From positions 80,421 to 144,420 of the IMG/VR virus record IMGVR_UViG_3300022752_000023: a stretch of DNA of 64,000 nt; one strand, given 5' to 3'. Below the pieces are notes generated by a model. The model worked only from the letters and a program-made list of their open reading frames with translations. It was not told the origin of the DNA and made no database searches. This document shows, in pieces, positions 1-8,701 of the stretch (positions are counted from its first letter, which is position 1; each line of letters opens with the position of its first letter). Both the position numbers and the translations under genes were made by a program. Source of the DNA: a virus.

Positions 1-111
1 TCCCAGCGTCCAACCGAATGCCGCCGCGTCATCATTCGGTTCAGCCATGACAAAGGCTGGTTTTGGCGCTGGCGGTTGTTTGTCAAGTTTTGCTTTGCTT
101 TTACGCGCCAT
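1..111 (-). CDS. Partial CDS, N-terminal 37 residues of an unknown protein
   Basis: The reading frame opens with ATG at 111 and runs off the left edge with no stop. The visible part begins MARKSKAKLDKQPPAPKP and continues into an acidic, alanine-rich stretch (AEPNDDAAAF). The first 18 residues are basic and proline-rich, which looks like a flexible, possibly nucleic-acid-facing tail. I see no good Shine-Dalgarno sequence before the ATG, so the start is a reasonable guess. It lies downstream of the long hairpin at 147-222, so it may be transcribed past a partial terminator or from its own signal. The function is unknown. Confidence 0.55.
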   Translation of the reverse strand, partial: MARKSKAKLDKQPPAPKPAFVMAEPNDDAAAFGWTLG

Positions 112-146
112 AATTCACAATAGCTAAGAAAAATCGTGAGGGGTTA

Positions 147-222
147 GTTCTGACTGCGTAGCCGGGGAGTCACATCAGCCGTCAAGGACGAACTAGATGT
201 GCCCCGACTACACAGTCAGAAC
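147..222 (-). ncRNA. 76-nt near-perfect hairpin, possible terminator or structured RNA
   Basis: The arms 147-167 and 202-222 pair over 21 positions without a gap. A further 6-bp helix (171-176 with 196-201) sits above a 3-nt bulge, and the apical loop can fold again (CGTC/GACG). Two of the 21 pairs are G-U in the minus-strand RNA and would be C-A mismatches in the plus-strand RNA, so the structure is best formed by the transcript of the neighbouring genes. A run of five U lies about 13 nt after the stem, farther than in a classical intrinsic terminator. It sits ten bases after the stop of the 233-610 gene. Confidence 0.6.
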
Positions 223-232
223 ACGCTGCGGA

Positions 233-610
233 TTAGTCTCCGCAGTTGCAAGCAAGGTACGCATGGTACTGGGCTATAGCCTCAATATTAGGATCGATCT
301 CTTTAAAAAATGGCCCAACATCATCCGTGGAGGCCATCTCACCCCGAAACATCGCGGTCGTATATTCGTGATACAGCCGGGCCATATCTCCGCGCAGTTT
401 CTTCTTGGTGAATTTAAGCACGCGCTCCTTCAGAAAGGCAGCGCGTTCCCAGAAGTTCGGCAGCGCATCAAGCTGGTCCCGAAACTTCTCTGCAGTCTTC
501 TCGAAAAGTTTATGCGCCCTATCAGGAACAATCTGAAACTCAGGCGCTGACTTCTTGCATCGAGCAGTGACTGCAAGGCGGATTTGCTCCGCCGGGGGCG
601 AAAGAAGCAT
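233..610 (-). CDS. Hypothetical protein, 125 aa, alpha-helical
   Basis: I do not recognise this protein. It is preceded by a good ribosome binding site (GGGAG, 8 bases before ATG 610), which supports the start. The sequence is rich in charged residues and looks mostly helical, with a basic middle (FTKKKLRGDMARLYHEY) and a C-terminus ending in CNCGD. It is the only gene here flanked on both sides by long intergenic hairpins (147-222 downstream; 643-664 and 791-870 upstream), so it is probably transcribed or processed as its own unit rather than simply read through from the tail operon. No catalytic motif, signal peptide or membrane segment is visible. Confidence 0.75.
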   Translation of the reverse strand: MLLSPPAEQIRLAVTARCKKSAPEFQIVPDRAHKLFEKTAEKFRDQLDALPNFWERAAFLKERVLKFTKKKLRGDMARLYHEYTTAMFRGEMASTDDVGPFFKEIDPNIEAIAQYHAYLACNCGD

Positions 611-642
611 GCGTTAACTCCCTTGTAACGCTGTGAAGAAGA

Positions 643-664
643 GCTGCTGATACGACACAGCAGC
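643..664 (-). promoter_or_regulatory. Leader hairpin upstream of the 233-610 gene
   Basis: Perfect 7-bp stem GCTGCTG/CAGCAGC around an 8-nt loop, 33 bases upstream of the ATG at 610. It is positioned in the 5' leader of that gene's transcript. It has no U-tract after it, so it is more likely to affect RNA stability or translation than termination. Its role is inferred only from position. Confidence 0.4.
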
Positions 665-790
665 GACAATAAATATGCCGCGATTTTGGCAAAAATTTAG
701 TCGCCGTTCGGAGTTTGCGAAAAGCGAAAGTGCCTGTCATTACAGGACTTACGGCGCGATTAGTCGTGTTCTGGAAAATGGAAAATGCAA

Positions 791-870
791 TCGCCGCCCC
801 GCGCTGCCTAAGAGCATGAAGCCCGGAGGTTACGTGGCACGTAACCTTTCGGCAGACCGCAGGGCGGCGA
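791..870 (-). ncRNA. 80-nt nested hairpin, structured intergenic RNA
   Basis: The outer arms TCGCCGCCC (791-799) and GGGCGGCGA (862-870) pair perfectly over 9 bp. A second helix pairs 801-808 with 851-860 with a two-base bulge, and inside lies a perfect 10-bp arm palindrome with a one-base centre (827-847). The pair 800/861 is U-G in minus-strand RNA but C-A in plus-strand RNA, again pointing to the minus strand. It is followed by a U-rich stretch (TTGCATTTTCCATTTTCC). It lies downstream of the 901-1203 gene and so may be the terminator of the tail operon. It is not a tRNA: no CCA end, T-loop or anticodon arm fits. Confidence 0.55.
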
Positions 871-900
871 AAGATCGCAGCCTACGCGTGGCAGGTGCGG

Positions 901-1203
901 CTAGAAAGTCAGCTGCACAACTTGGCCTCCCGCGTTAATATACACAACGCGGATCTTTTTGGCGTCGAGCAGCGATTTGAGCTGTGTCTTTTTTTCCATA
1001 CTTAAACCGGCAAGACACGATTTAATTTGAGCCATGGCGCTGCGGCGTTTTTCTTGTCGTTTTTGCGCGCACGCACTGCAACCGTTACCGTTCGCCCGAA
1101 ATAAATCGCGCTTGTTGTAAAAACAAGGGATGGACTCCGCGTACGTGGGGTCGTTCAGTAAAGATATTATTGTGCTGTCTTCGAGCACTACCATATCGCG
1201 CAT
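901..1203 (-). CDS. Small CxxC protein, 100 aa, unknown function
   Basis: The start at 1203 is chosen over upstream starts in the same frame because a GAGG ribosome binding site lies 6 bases before this ATG and because longer versions would overlap the 1211-1738 gene. The protein has an acidic N-terminus (MRDMVVLEDSTIISLLNDP), a central basic block with one CSAC motif near residues 49-52 followed by QKRQEKRR, and a C-terminal half that looks helical then beta (IRVVYINAGGQVVQLTF). With only one CxxC in the chain, metal binding would need a dimer or other ligands. It is the last gene of the tail-fibre run before the structured intergenic region. Confidence 0.7.
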   Translation of the reverse strand: MRDMVVLEDSTIISLLNDPTYAESIPCFYNKRDLFRANGNGCSACAQKRQEKRRSAMAQIKSCLAGLSMEKKTQLKSLLDAKKIRVVYINAGGQVVQLTF

Positions 1204-1210
1204 AACAACC

Positions 1211-1738
1211 TCACGGAGGCGGGGCTTGGACAGGCGGCGGACCGATCCATGTTTCTCCGCCCGGCAAAAGTGTGTCTGCAATATCGAGCGTATCTTTGAG
1301 TCGTTGAACGTCTTCGACGACATCTTCGATAAACGCTTTGACTTCAGCGCGCGACCGTAGCAACACGTCGACATAGTTCAGTCGAAACCACGCCGGGCGA
1401 TGATTCGGAATTGGGTCGTCTTCGGGATACTCTTCTAGATCGGTCGGGGAACATACGTGATCAAATGCGCCCACCTGTTCGTTTGCGCCCGGCTTGAGCG
1501 GCAGCATCTGGTACGCAAAGATCTTGGTTGGCATGTCTACGGCGTCACTGGCGGTAATGCGCACACGAATGCCGTCAGTCGTGTCAAAGTTATACCGGCT
1601 GACTTGCCACGAAAGTTTGACGCGGCGACCGTTATTGGGCGCAGGCGGCGGGTCGATATTGGGCGTGTAAAAATTCAGCCCGAGCGTTTCCGGTAATTCG
1701 ATAATACCGTCGATTGGATCGGGTTGGCAGTTTGTCAT
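1211..1738 (-). CDS. Putative virion-associated protein, 175 aa
   Basis: I do not recognise a family. The start at 1738 is preferred because the stop of the upstream gene (1740-1742) is immediately before it and an AGGA sequence is well placed; an in-frame ATG at 1780 lies inside the upstream gene. The N-terminal half is proline-rich and then beta-rich (VKLSWQVSRYNF, GIRVRITASDA), like a small beta-sandwich. Residues about 120-160 are helical and acidic and look like a short coiled coil (VKAFIEDVVEDVQRLKDTL), and the tail is proline-rich (GPPPVQAPPP). Location after the fibre genes suggests a distal tail role, which is inference. Confidence 0.65.
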   Translation of the reverse strand: MTNCQPDPIDGIIELPETLGLNFYTPNIDPPPAPNNGRRVKLSWQVSRYNFDTTDGIRVRITASDAVDMPTKIFAYQMLPLKPGANEQVGAFDHVCSPTDLEEYPEDDPIPNHRPAWFRLNYVDVLLRSRAEVKAFIEDVVEDVQRLKDTLDIADTLLPGGETWIGPPPVQAPPP

Positions 1739-1739
1739 G

Positions 1740-2018
1740 TTATTCCTGCTCCGGTAAAACGCGGGCGGCAACGTTAACAATGCCCGGCGTGGTTGATCGC
1801 ACGTACGCCAGTGCTAGACCCGCGTCGTCGGTTGGGCCCGGTTGTGTGATTTGAGCGGTGGGCACGTCGGCCACGATTTCTACTTGGCGGCCGGCGACGG
1901 GTCGATTCCAGTGGTCGCGTAACCGAATTTTGACTACCGCTGCTTTTACGCCGTTTGCGCGCACTTGCGGTTTCGAACCGTACAACAGCTTCGAGCGCGT
2001 CGGGCTTACGTAGCTCAT
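1740..2018 (-). CDS. Single Ig-like (Big_1/invasin-type) domain protein, 92 aa
   Basis: The protein is almost exactly one bacterial Ig-like domain. The pattern is a strand with VKAAVVKIRLRD, then the family's typical turn (NRPVAGRQVEIVAD), then an acidic DDAGLALAYVRSTTPGIVNVAARV ending that matches the usual gain of G-x-A-x-x-x-x-S-x-x-P-G before the last strand. Such domains occur widely on phage tail, fibre and capsid proteins, often as weak carbohydrate or cell-surface binders. Here the domain is a free-standing gene: the start overlaps the stop of the upstream gene by 4 bases, implying coupled translation. No signal peptide is seen, consistent with a virion component. Confidence 0.7.
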   Translation of the reverse strand: MSYVSPTRSKLLYGSKPQVRANGVKAAVVKIRLRDHWNRPVAGRQVEIVADVPTAQITQPGPTDDAGLALAYVRSTTPGIVNVAARVLPEQE

Positions 2019-2383
2019 GGGTAGGTGTGCCTCTGCGGCGCCGTGCCGTCCGGTGGCGCATAATATATTGTAACACCCGTCGTTTCGTTGTTTGGTGTTT
2101 TAGCGACGAACTGAATAAATTGTCGCATCAGTTCTTGGTCGCTTTCTTTTGACGCGTTTAAAATATCAATAAACGCGGTCACGCACGGCGTTAAAACGTT
2201 GTTATCCGCGCGGCAGCGACAACCACGTTCTTTTGCCGATTGATCGTAAGCAGCGTGGCAACTCTCGAATTTTTCTTTTAACGCCAGCATTCCGGGGACG
2301 GCTGTAAAGAACGCATCCTGCCGCCCAAACTGCATTATGTTATCGCGGCTAATCGAAATCATGCGCGTAATACGCGGCGTCAT
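2015..2383 (-). CDS. Hypothetical protein, 122 aa
   Basis: The family is not recognised. The start at 2383 has a GAGGA ribosome binding site 8 bases upstream. The body is helical and contains four cysteines (CHAAY, GCRCRADN, PCVTAF), which might form disulphides or a metal site. The C-terminus is a short beta-like tail (TGVTIYYAPPDG). The stop overlaps the next start by four bases (2015-2018), so the two are probably co-translated. It follows the 300-residue collagen-like gene after a 52-base gap that shows no hairpin. A role in fibre assembly or attachment is possible but is only inferred from the neighbourhood. Confidence 0.65.
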   Translation of the reverse strand: MTPRITRMISISRDNIMQFGRQDAFFTAVPGMLALKEKFESCHAAYDQSAKERGCRCRADNNVLTPCVTAFIDILNASKESDQELMRQFIQFVAKTPNNETTGVTIYYAPPDGTAPQRHTYP

Positions 2384-2435
2384 AACGTGGTCCTCGGGGT
2401 TATGGTCGCATTCTAATCGGTATGTACAAATGACG

Positions 2436-3338
2436 CTATGCTTGTGCGGCGGCTTTAACGGCCGCGCGTAATGTCGCGTTTGTTTGTAGCTCAGAAATTA
2501 GCTGAGCTAACGTTAGTTCACCGTGCGGCCCTGTCGGCCCTGTGGCGCCCATGTTGCCGCACGGTCCCGTAGCGCCCGTATGCCCCACCCCGCTCGGCCC
2601 GGTAACACCTTGCGGCCCGGCAGGGCCTGTAACGCCGCGTGGACCGGTCGCGCCCTGAATGCCGGTGGACCCCGCGGACCCGCGTTCGCCCGCCGGACCC
2701 CGAGACCCCGTCGCACCTTGCGGGCCTTGTGCGCCCTGCAGTCCGCGAGCGCCCTGCGGCCCCATTAAACCCTGCGGCCCAATTAAGCCCTGCGGGCCTT
2801 GCGCGCCCTGTGGACCGCGATCCCCCGTCGGACCAGTCTGCCCGCGGGGGCCGGTCGCTCCGGTCGCTCCGGTGACGCCGGTAGTCCCGGCGGGGCCGTT
2901 TGTGCCCGGCAGCCCGCGGGGGCCTGTCGGGCCTGTAGGGCCTGTGGGGCCTGTGGGGCTTCGCGGGCCGGTAGGACCTGCCGCGCCCGTAGGTCCGGTA
3001 GGACCTGTCGCGCCCATACGCCCAGTAGGACCTGCCGTGCCCGTAGCTCCCGTGGCGCCTGTTGTACCGGTGACCCCTGTCATGCCAGTTACGCCGATTC
3101 TCCCGGTCGGCCCGGTCAGTCCGGTTGCGCCTCTGTCCCCTTTGTTTCCCGTGGTTCCCTGCGGCCCTTGCGGTCCGCGCGCGCCAGCCGGACCCGTCGG
3201 ACCGATTGGTCCCGGATCTCCTTGTGGCCCTTGCGGGCCCGCGGGACACACGCCGCAGCCGTTGGTATTAGCCAGCGGCGAACCGCCATACGGCACGAAC
3301 TCAATCTGGTCGTCGTCGTTATTTAACTGGTCTGTCAT
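2436..3338 (-). CDS. Collagen-like tail fibre protein, 300 aa
   Basis: After about 30 residues of non-repetitive N-terminus ([19 protein letters not shown], then CGVC) the chain is a nearly unbroken Gly-X-Y repeat to about residue 272, dominated by [12 protein letters not shown] and GPTGPT units. This is the hallmark of a trimeric collagen-like rod. The repeat ends in a [10 protein letters not shown] segment with a cysteine and a short helical tail ([17 protein letters not shown]) likely to cap or register the trimer. The same cap occurs in the 1786-residue protein encoded just upstream. The start codon is in a TAACATG junction with the upstream stop, so it is probably coupled. Predicted role: thin flexible fibre on the tail or capsid. 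Confidence 0.85.
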   Translation of the reverse strand: MTDQLNNDDDQIEFVPYGGSPLANTNGCGVCPAGPQGPQGDPGPIGPTGPAGARGPQGPQGTTGNKGDRGATGLTGPTGRIGVTGMTGVTGTTGATGATGTAGPTGRMGATGPTGPTGAAGPTGPRSPTGPTGPTGPTGPRGLPGTNGPAGTTGVTGATGATGPRGQTGPTGDRGPQGAQGPQGLIGPQGLMGPQGARGLQGAQGPQGATGSRGPAGERGSAGSTGIQGATGPRGVTGPAGPQGVTGPSGVGHTGATGPCGNMGATGPTGPHGELTLAQLISELQTNATLRAAVKAAAQA

Positions 3339-3339
3339 G

Positions 3340-6300
3340 TTATGTATTTAAAATTGCGCGCAACGCGTTTTGGAGGTTTGTGTTTGACCCGAGCTGCGCA
3401 ATAAATTCATTTAAAAACGCGGACGATTTAACGAGTTCGGCAACGTTAATTGTGATACTGCCGTTGATGTTATTTGTGTTTGCGGTAATTGTACCGCTAC
3501 CGAACGCCGCTGGTGTAAATGTAATTATACCGCTTGTCGGTATCGCGCCGGTTGCGCCCTGCGGGCCTGTTGCGCCAGTAGCGCCTACATTTCCGCACGG
3601 GCCTGTCGCGCCGTTCGCGCCCGCCGGACCCCGAGACCCAGTCGCACCTTGCGGTCCTGTGTCGCCGCGCGGACCTCGCGGGCCGACAGGCCCTGTTACA
3701 CCACGCAGCCCCTTTTCGCCTGTTAAACCTGTAACGCCGGTTGCGCCCTGCGGCCCGGGCAAGCCTGTACAGCCGGTTGCACCTTGCGGGCCAGTTTGTC
3801 CCGTTATACCGGTTGCGCCGGTAATGCCGTCTAAATAAACAACTGTTTCTGTTCCATCTAAAACAACTACCGCGCCGCGTGGACCGGTCGCGCCGCGCAT
3901 ACGACCAAGATAAGTCCAGTAACCGGGCACAACATCGTCGGCGCCGCGCCACACATATGTAAACGTGTTTAGATGATCCAGCGGGTCATCGTTTAATTCG
4001 ATTGACCACGCGTCGCCCGCTCTAGGTGTCTGACTAACCCCAGCTTGATTTATTATTTTTGTCGGCAAATCGTCGACCGAATATAGCGGCGTTAGGTAAA
4101 ATGTTTGATCTGACGGCGTGGCTGTCCAGATATAAGTACCAGAATAAGCAGGTAACGGGTTTTCAATTAGACAGCCAAGCTCGCCAATTTTGTTGATGTC
4201 GCCGTTAATAAGAACTTGCGCAATAACTGCCGTAAACTCTTCACTAAATTCTCTGTTTTCATCAATAACAGCTTTTACTGTGTCGCAGTCGTACAGCGCA
4301 TTATTGCCAATGTAAAACCAACCAGATTCTTCTGTAGTTGTTTTGGTGTTGCAAAAAAGGCCGTCGGGGGACAGCGGCAAATAAATGTACGCGTCGCCTT
4401 CCTGCGCGGGATATTTCGCGTTGCGAAACGCCGCACTTGCAATGAATTTTACTTCCGGGTCTTCTATTGCGTTTATTTGCTCATAAAATTCGTTGGTTTT
4501 TTGGGCCCCGCGGGCCGATAGATATACAACACTGCCGCGAACAAACGGCGCGCGTGCATTGCTATTCGGGTTGTTGCGGTTCGAACCGCTATGTCCAAAT
4601 TTATAAGGAAAGTCATACGCGACACCGAGCATGCGTACACCCACAGCGTCAGTGCCGTTGCGGCCGTCGCGGCCGCGTCTACCGCCGGCCGGGCCTTGCG
4701 GCCCGGCCGGGCCTCTGGCGCCGGTGGCCCCGGTGGCGCCAGCGACTCCTGTCGCGCCTTTGGGGCCGGTATAGCCAGTTAAACCGCGGACGCCTGTCGC
4801 GCCGGCGGGCCCTTGCGCGCCGTTAGTGCCGTTTATACCCGCAGGGCCTGTGGCACCAGTCGCGCCGCTTGGTCCGGTTATACCTCGGGGCCCCGTCAAG
4901 CCGGCGGGGCCTTGCGGGCCTGTTGCGCCTTGCGCGCCGGTATTACCTCTTGGCCCGGCGGAGCCGGCCCGACCGGCTGGGCCTTGCGGGCCTGTTGCGC
5001 CCCTATTTCCTGCGGGGCCTGTAGGGCCTGTTGGGCCTGTTGGGCCCTGACTACCTGTGGCGCCAGTCGCGCCGCGAGCGCCTGTCGCGCCGGCGGCGCC
5101 AGCATCGCCTGTACAACCCGTCGGCCCCGTTTCGCCTTGCGGTCCAATAATACTAATACCGGGAACGCCCTGCGGACCGATGGCGCCGGTGTCACCCTTC
5201 TCGCCCTTTTCTCCCTTTTCGCCTTTAAGTCCTTGCGGCCCCTGCATACCCTCCATGCCCGTAAACCCTTGCGGGCCGCGGGGGCCGGGAACACCTTGAT
5301 TGCCTTTATCGCCTTTATCGCCTTTATCGCCTTTTTCTCCTTGATCGCCTTTATCGCCTTTATCGCCTTTATTGCCTTTATCGCCTTTTTCTCCTTGATC
5401 GCCTTTTTCTCCTTGATTACCGGCTGGTCCCGTCGGGCCCTGTTCACACTTACCGCCACCACCGCCGCCGCTGCTGCTGCTTGGACAAGCTGTTGTGTTT
5501 AAATTAATGTTAACCGTTAATTCGCCGCTCTCTAAGTTGTAGTCAATCGTGCCTGTGCCTATTCCGGTTGGTGTAATGTTTACTGTGCCGCCAGATACAC
5601 CGGTCGGAATATACGCGTAGCCGCCGACTTTGTACTTACACCAATCGGTTTCAAGTAGGTCGACAAAAATTTCTGGTGTGCCGCCGCCGTACGGCCGCAT
5701 TTCTATGTGGCTGCCTTCAAATGTTGGTACACATGGTTTTGGGACATAGATACCCAGTTCAATGTCGTAAATACACGTAGGCGGCTCATCAGGCGACGAG
5801 CCTTCAATAGGTGTCGGTAGCACACTCGCCGTGCCGTATGGGTCGCCGTCTGTTTCTACAACATCAACATTAACTCTAATTTCTGGGCACGGCGCCGGCG
5901 GGCACTTTGGTATCCAGATGTACGGCGTCAGCTTGAACTCACAAAGATCAAGCTGCTCTACCAGAATCTCAGCGCGCGGCTCGATGCCGCAGCCCGTCAG
6001 CGCAATACCCTCACTGCCGTGGATCTTCGGAATACACGGTTTTGGTATCCCGATATACAGCGGCAATACAACGTCGCAGAAATAGCCCGGATCAAAATTG
6101 AACACCGGGCCGGCGGCGAACGCGTACGGATCGGCCTGCGGCGGCAAGACGTTCATGTCCACCACGAGCGATACAGTCGTGCATGGTGGTTTTGGAATCG
6201 GAATAAACAGCTCAATATCAATTTCGTAACAACATACTGGCGGATCGTTTGTGCCGCGTTTTTCGTCGTATTCGGCGCATTTTTGGATATCAAATTTGAT

Positions 6301-8700
6301 TTGTTGCTGTACGTCGTACCCAACGGCTGACTGCAGATTTTTTACTCTGAATTGTGTGCACGGCGGCCGCGGTGTTGGAATATCAATGTGTATATCAAAC
6401 AAAAAGTTGCACGTGCCGGGGTCGTCGCATGTCGGCGGCGTTGGGACGGGGAAGAGGTTGAAAAAGCTAAGCGTGTTACTCAACCGGCCACCCGGGCCGT
6501 CTTGATAATGACTGTTGACGGTTAAAAAACGTGAAATGATCGGGCAGCGCGGACGAGGAATAGGCACTACGATTTCGAGTTCAATTTCAAAATCGCAGCG
6601 TTCTGGTTGATCGCAGCCCGCCGCCGGTGTCGGATTTTTTGTAATCTCAAAACGCGACTGCCCGGTCGCGCAACTTGTGCCCGCAAAACCTGTTTTAACT
6701 GTAAACAGTTTTTTTGTGATCTCAATGCACGGTGGCGGCGGGATCGGTACGACAATTTCTAGTTCGACGTCAAAATTGCATTGATTTGGTGTGTTGCAGT
6801 CACCTTCTTGAGGGTCTGGAGTAATTTCAAAACGATTTGTTTTGCCTTGTACGCAAACAGAATTACTAAAACCTGTTGATACTTCAAATGTTTTGACATT
6901 AATGTTTGGACACGGCGGCTGCGGAATTGGCACATCAATTGTCAACTCAACGTCAAATTGACACTGATCTGGTGTATTGCAATCTCCGTCTATATGGTTC
7001 GGCGCAATCTCAAACTTTGAACTGCTGTTTGTGTCGCAATTTGGGTCGTCATATTTGACATTAACTTCAAATTTTGTGGTGTTAATTATTGGACAAAACG
7101 GGCGCGGAATTGGGACGATAATTTCTAGCTCGACGTCGAAGTTGCATTGATTTGGTGTATTGCAGTCACCTTCTTGCGGGTCGGGCGTGATTGTGAACGT
7201 TGACCCGCGTTGCGTGCATGTAGCGTCACTAAAACCCGTAATAACGTTTAACGTCGGCGGGTTAATTACCGGACACGGCGTGCGCGGAATTGGGACGACA
7301 ATTTCTAGCTCGACGTCGAAAGCGCATTGATCGTGATTATTGCAGTCTCCCAGTGTGTGATTTGGAGTGATCGTAAAAGTTGAGCCGCCTTCCGCACAGG
7401 ACGAATCACTAAAACCGGTTTTTACTGCAAGCTTTGATGCGTTAATTATTGGGCAAAACGGCCGCGGAATTGGAATGTTAATTTCAAGTTCGACGTCAAA
7501 TTCGCAGCGGTCTGGGTTGTTGCAGTCGCCGCGTGTGTGGTTTGGACTAATGACAAACCTTGACGGATCCACAGAGCAAGCGCCATCATTAAACGATGTC
7601 GTGATGCTCAGTATGGGTTGATTAATTGTCGGGCACGGGGTACGCGGGATCGGTACATTAATTTCAAGTTCAAAATTAAATTCGCACTGCTCGGGTGTAT
7701 TGCAGTCGCCGGCTACGTGATTTGTTGTGATTTCAAATCGGTTTTGATTTGCTCCGTTAACGCAAGCAAAGTCGGAAAAACCTGTCCTGAAAATGAGGGT
7801 TGGCGGATTTAAAATCGGGCACGGCGTACGCGGAATAGGAATCAAAAGCTCAAGCTCAACGTCAAATTGACATTGATCCGGCGTGTTGCAGGCGGTGTTG
7901 CCGGGTGTGTGGTTCGGCGTGATGCTAAAAAAGTTTTGCTTATCGTCTAGGCAGGGCGAATCAGAAAAACCGCTGTCGACCGAAAATTTTATGAGATTGA
8001 TTGATGGGCACGGGGTGCGCGGAATGGGTATAGCGATTTCAAGTTCGACCTCAAACTGGCACGGGTCATCTGTAGTGCAGTTGCCCGGCGTAATAACAGG
8101 GTTAATCGAAAATTTGTTTTGCTTACCTAGCAGGCACACGTCATCTGCGTACCCTAAGTACACACCAAAATCGGCTATAAAAATTTGCGGGCACGGTGTT
8201 TTGGGTACCGGGATTTGAAGGTCCAAATCAATAACAAATTCGCACTGATCAGGCGTATTGCAGTCGCCCGGGGTAATGATCGGCGTGACGCGAATTTCGC
8301 TTCTGGGTGTAATGCAGTCTTGATAACCAACTTCAAGGCCAAACTCACCGGCCGTAATTGTCGGGCACGGCGTACGCGGGATCGGGATATTGATATCAAG
8401 CGCGACGTCGTAGCGGCACGGATCAATATCTTGTCGCGTAATTGTCAGTTCGTTTTTTGGCGGCGGACAGCCGTCGTTGCCCTCGTCGACAAAGTTGACG
8501 CCGATAGATGTCAGCGTCGAAAAATCTGGACAGCGTGTGCCGACCTCTGTCGGGGGCTCGCGCGGAATGATTGGCGCTTGGCACCCGTAGATCGGCGGCG
8601 GTAGCGGTTCAATTTCGCAGATTGACGAAATAAAATCGAAATCCACCTTCGGGGTGGGCTCAATCGGGCACTGCGAATTTTTGAAAAGATTTTCGAGCAT
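3340..8700 (-). CDS. Giant cysteine-rich repeat and collagen-like fibre protein, 1786 aa
   Basis: Four zones can be seen. Residues about 90-1060 are a series of about 17 repeats of roughly 60 residues, each with the pattern CNTPDQCxFDVELEI then a beta strand ending I-P-I-P-R-x-x-C-P; the first 13 are well conserved and the last few decay. A linker of serines and glycines leads to collagen block 1 (about 1087-1340), which begins with charged [10 protein letters not shown] units and changes to threonine-rich GATGPT units. A globular domain follows (about 1340-1600), then collagen block 2 (about 1600-1720) and a C-terminal cap related to that of the 300-residue protein. The many paired cysteines suggest disulphide-stabilised or metal-stabilised repeats. 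It is very probably a long tail fibre or tail-tip fibre; the receptor is unknown. Confidence 0.85.
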   Translation of the reverse strand: MLENLFKNSQCPIEPTPKVDFDFISSICEIEPLPPPIYGCQAPIIPREPPTEVGTRCPDFSTLTSIGVNFVDEGNDGCPPPKNELTITRQDIDPCRYDVALDINIPIPRTPCPTITAGEFGLEVGYQDCITPRSEIRVTPIITPGDCNTPDQCEFVIDLDLQIPVPKTPCPQIFIADFGVYLGYADDVCLLGKQNKFSINPVITPGNCTTDDPCQFEVELEIAIPIPRTPCPSINLIKFSVDSGFSDSPCLDDKQNFFSITPNHTPGNTACNTPDQCQFDVELELLIPIPRTPCPILNPPTLIFRTGFSDFACVNGANQNRFEITTNHVAGDCNTPEQCEFNFELEINVPIPRTPCPTINQPILSITTSFNDGACSVDPSRFVISPNHTRGDCNNPDRCEFDVELEINIPIPRPFCPIINASKLAVKTGFSDSSCAEGGSTFTITPNHTLGDCNNHDQCAFDVELEIVVPIPRTPCPVINPPTLNVITGFSDATCTQRGSTFTITPDPQEGDCNTPNQCNFDVELEIIVPIPRPFCPIINTTKFEVNVKYDDPNCDTNSSSKFEIAPNHIDGDCNTPDQCQFDVELTIDVPIPQPPCPNINVKTFEVSTGFSNSVCVQGKTNRFEITPDPQEGDCNTPNQCNFDVELEIVVPIPPPPCIEITKKLFTVKTGFAGTSCATGQSRFEITKNPTPAAGCDQPERCDFEIELEIVVPIPRPRCPIISRFLTVNSHYQDGPGGRLSNTLSFFNLFPVPTPPTCDDPGTCNFLFDIHIDIPTPRPPCTQFRVKNLQSAVGYDVQQQIKFDIQKCAEYDEKRGTNDPPVCCYEIDIELFIPIPKPPCTTVSLVVDMNVLPPQADPYAFAAGPVFNFDPGYFCDVVLPLYIGIPKPCIPKIHGSEGIALTGCGIEPRAEILVEQLDLCEFKLTPYIWIPKCPPAPCPEIRVNVDVVETDGDPYGTASVLPTPIEGSSPDEPPTCIYDIELGIYVPKPCVPTFEGSHIEMRPYGGGTPEIFVDLLETDWCKYKVGGYAYIPTGVSGGTVNITPTGIGTGTIDYNLESGELTVNINLNTTACPSSSSGGGGGGKCEQGPTGPAGNQGEKGDQGEKGDKGNKGDKGDKGDQGEKGDKGDKGDKGNQGVPGPRGPQGFTGMEGMQGPQGLKGEKGEKGEKGDTGAIGPQGVPGISIIGPQGETGPTGCTGDAGAAGATGARGATGATGSQGPTGPTGPTGPAGNRGATGPQGPAGRAGSAGPRGNTGAQGATGPQGPAGLTGPRGITGPSGATGATGPAGINGTNGAQGPAGATGVRGLTGYTGPKGATGVAGATGATGARGPAGPQGPAGGRRGRDGRNGTDAVGVRMLGVAYDFPYKFGHSGSNRNNPNSNARAPFVRGSVVYLSARGAQKTNEFYEQINAIEDPEVKFIASAAFRNAKYPAQEGDAYIYLPLSPDGLFCNTKTTTEESGWFYIGNNALYDCDTVKAVIDENREFSEEFTAVIAQVLINGDINKIGELGCLIENPLPAYSGTYIWTATPSDQTFYLTPLYSVDDLPTKIINQAGVSQTPRAGDAWSIELNDDPLDHLNTFTYVWRGADDVVPGYWTYLGRMRGATGPRGAVVVLDGTETVVYLDGITGATGITGQTGPQGATGCTGLPGPQGATGVTGLTGEKGLRGVTGPVGPRGPRGDTGPQGATGSRGPAGANGATGPCGNVGATGATGPQGATGAIPTSGIITFTPAAFGSGTITANTNNINGSITINVAELVKSSAFLNEFIAQLGSNTNLQNALRAILNT
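5297..5420 (-). repeat. 9-bp tandem repeat coding for Gly-Asp/Glu-Lys
   Basis: The unit is GGCGATAAA-like on the minus strand (seen as cgcctttat on the plus strand), repeated about a dozen times with a few Glu and Gln variants. It codes the charged start of collagen block 1. Near-identical units at DNA level suggest recent expansion by slippage, in contrast to the more diverged Gly-X-Y codons elsewhere in the gene. Confidence 0.8.
6180..8430 (-). repeat. 13 conserved protein-coding repeats of about 180 bp
   Basis: Copies of the I-P-I-P-R-x-x-C-P coding block recur at about 8361, 8189, 8008, 7819, 7630, 7449, 7266, 7083, 6905, 6726, 6541, 6358 and 6180, a spacing of 172-189 bp. Copies are clearly related in DNA (shared stretches around ggcacggcgtacgcgg) but not identical. 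They are in frame within the 1786-residue fibre gene. Confidence 0.8.
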
Positions 8701-8701
8701 G

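Larger units (their letters stand above)
611..900 (-). other. 290-base intergenic region with three hairpins, no gene
   Basis: No minus-strand frame of useful length with a ribosome binding site is present apart from the start of the downstream gene. The region holds an 80-nt nested structure (791-870), a small stem CCTGT/ACAGG at 733-746, and a 7-bp stem at 643-664. Between them, on the minus strand, is an AT-rich stretch with TATTTATT near 670-680 that could be part of a promoter for the 233-610 gene, but no convincing -35 element accompanies it. The plus-strand frame 675-938 runs through the hairpins and is not taken as a gene. Confidence 0.5.

Noticed and set aside
147-222. tRNA
   Set aside because: A 76-nt length suggested it, but it is one continuous stem-loop.
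791-870. tRNA or tmRNA
   Set aside because: Length is right but there is no CCA end, T-loop consensus or anticodon arm; the helices are nested in one line, not a cloverleaf.
675-938. Plus-strand frame of 87 residues in the 611-900 gap
   Set aside because: It passes through two perfect hairpins and into the 901-1203 gene, with no ribosome binding site.
901-1374. 157-residue version of the 901-1203 gene
   Set aside because: The longer start overlaps most of the N-terminal part of its own extension with the 1211-1738 gene and has no ribosome binding site; the ATG at 1203 does.
2659-3351. Proline-rich plus-strand frame opposite the 300-residue collagen-like gene
   Set aside because: It is the antisense of Gly-X-Y codons (GGN/CCN). 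The same effect gives long plus frames at 3380-3838 and 4826-5299.
5297-5420. CRISPR or minisatellite array
   Set aside because: Units of 9 bp are in frame and code Gly-Asp/Glu-Lys of a collagen block; there are no spacers.
6180-8430. CRISPR-like regular repeats of about 180 bp
   Set aside because: All copies are in frame inside one open gene and vary as protein repeats do.
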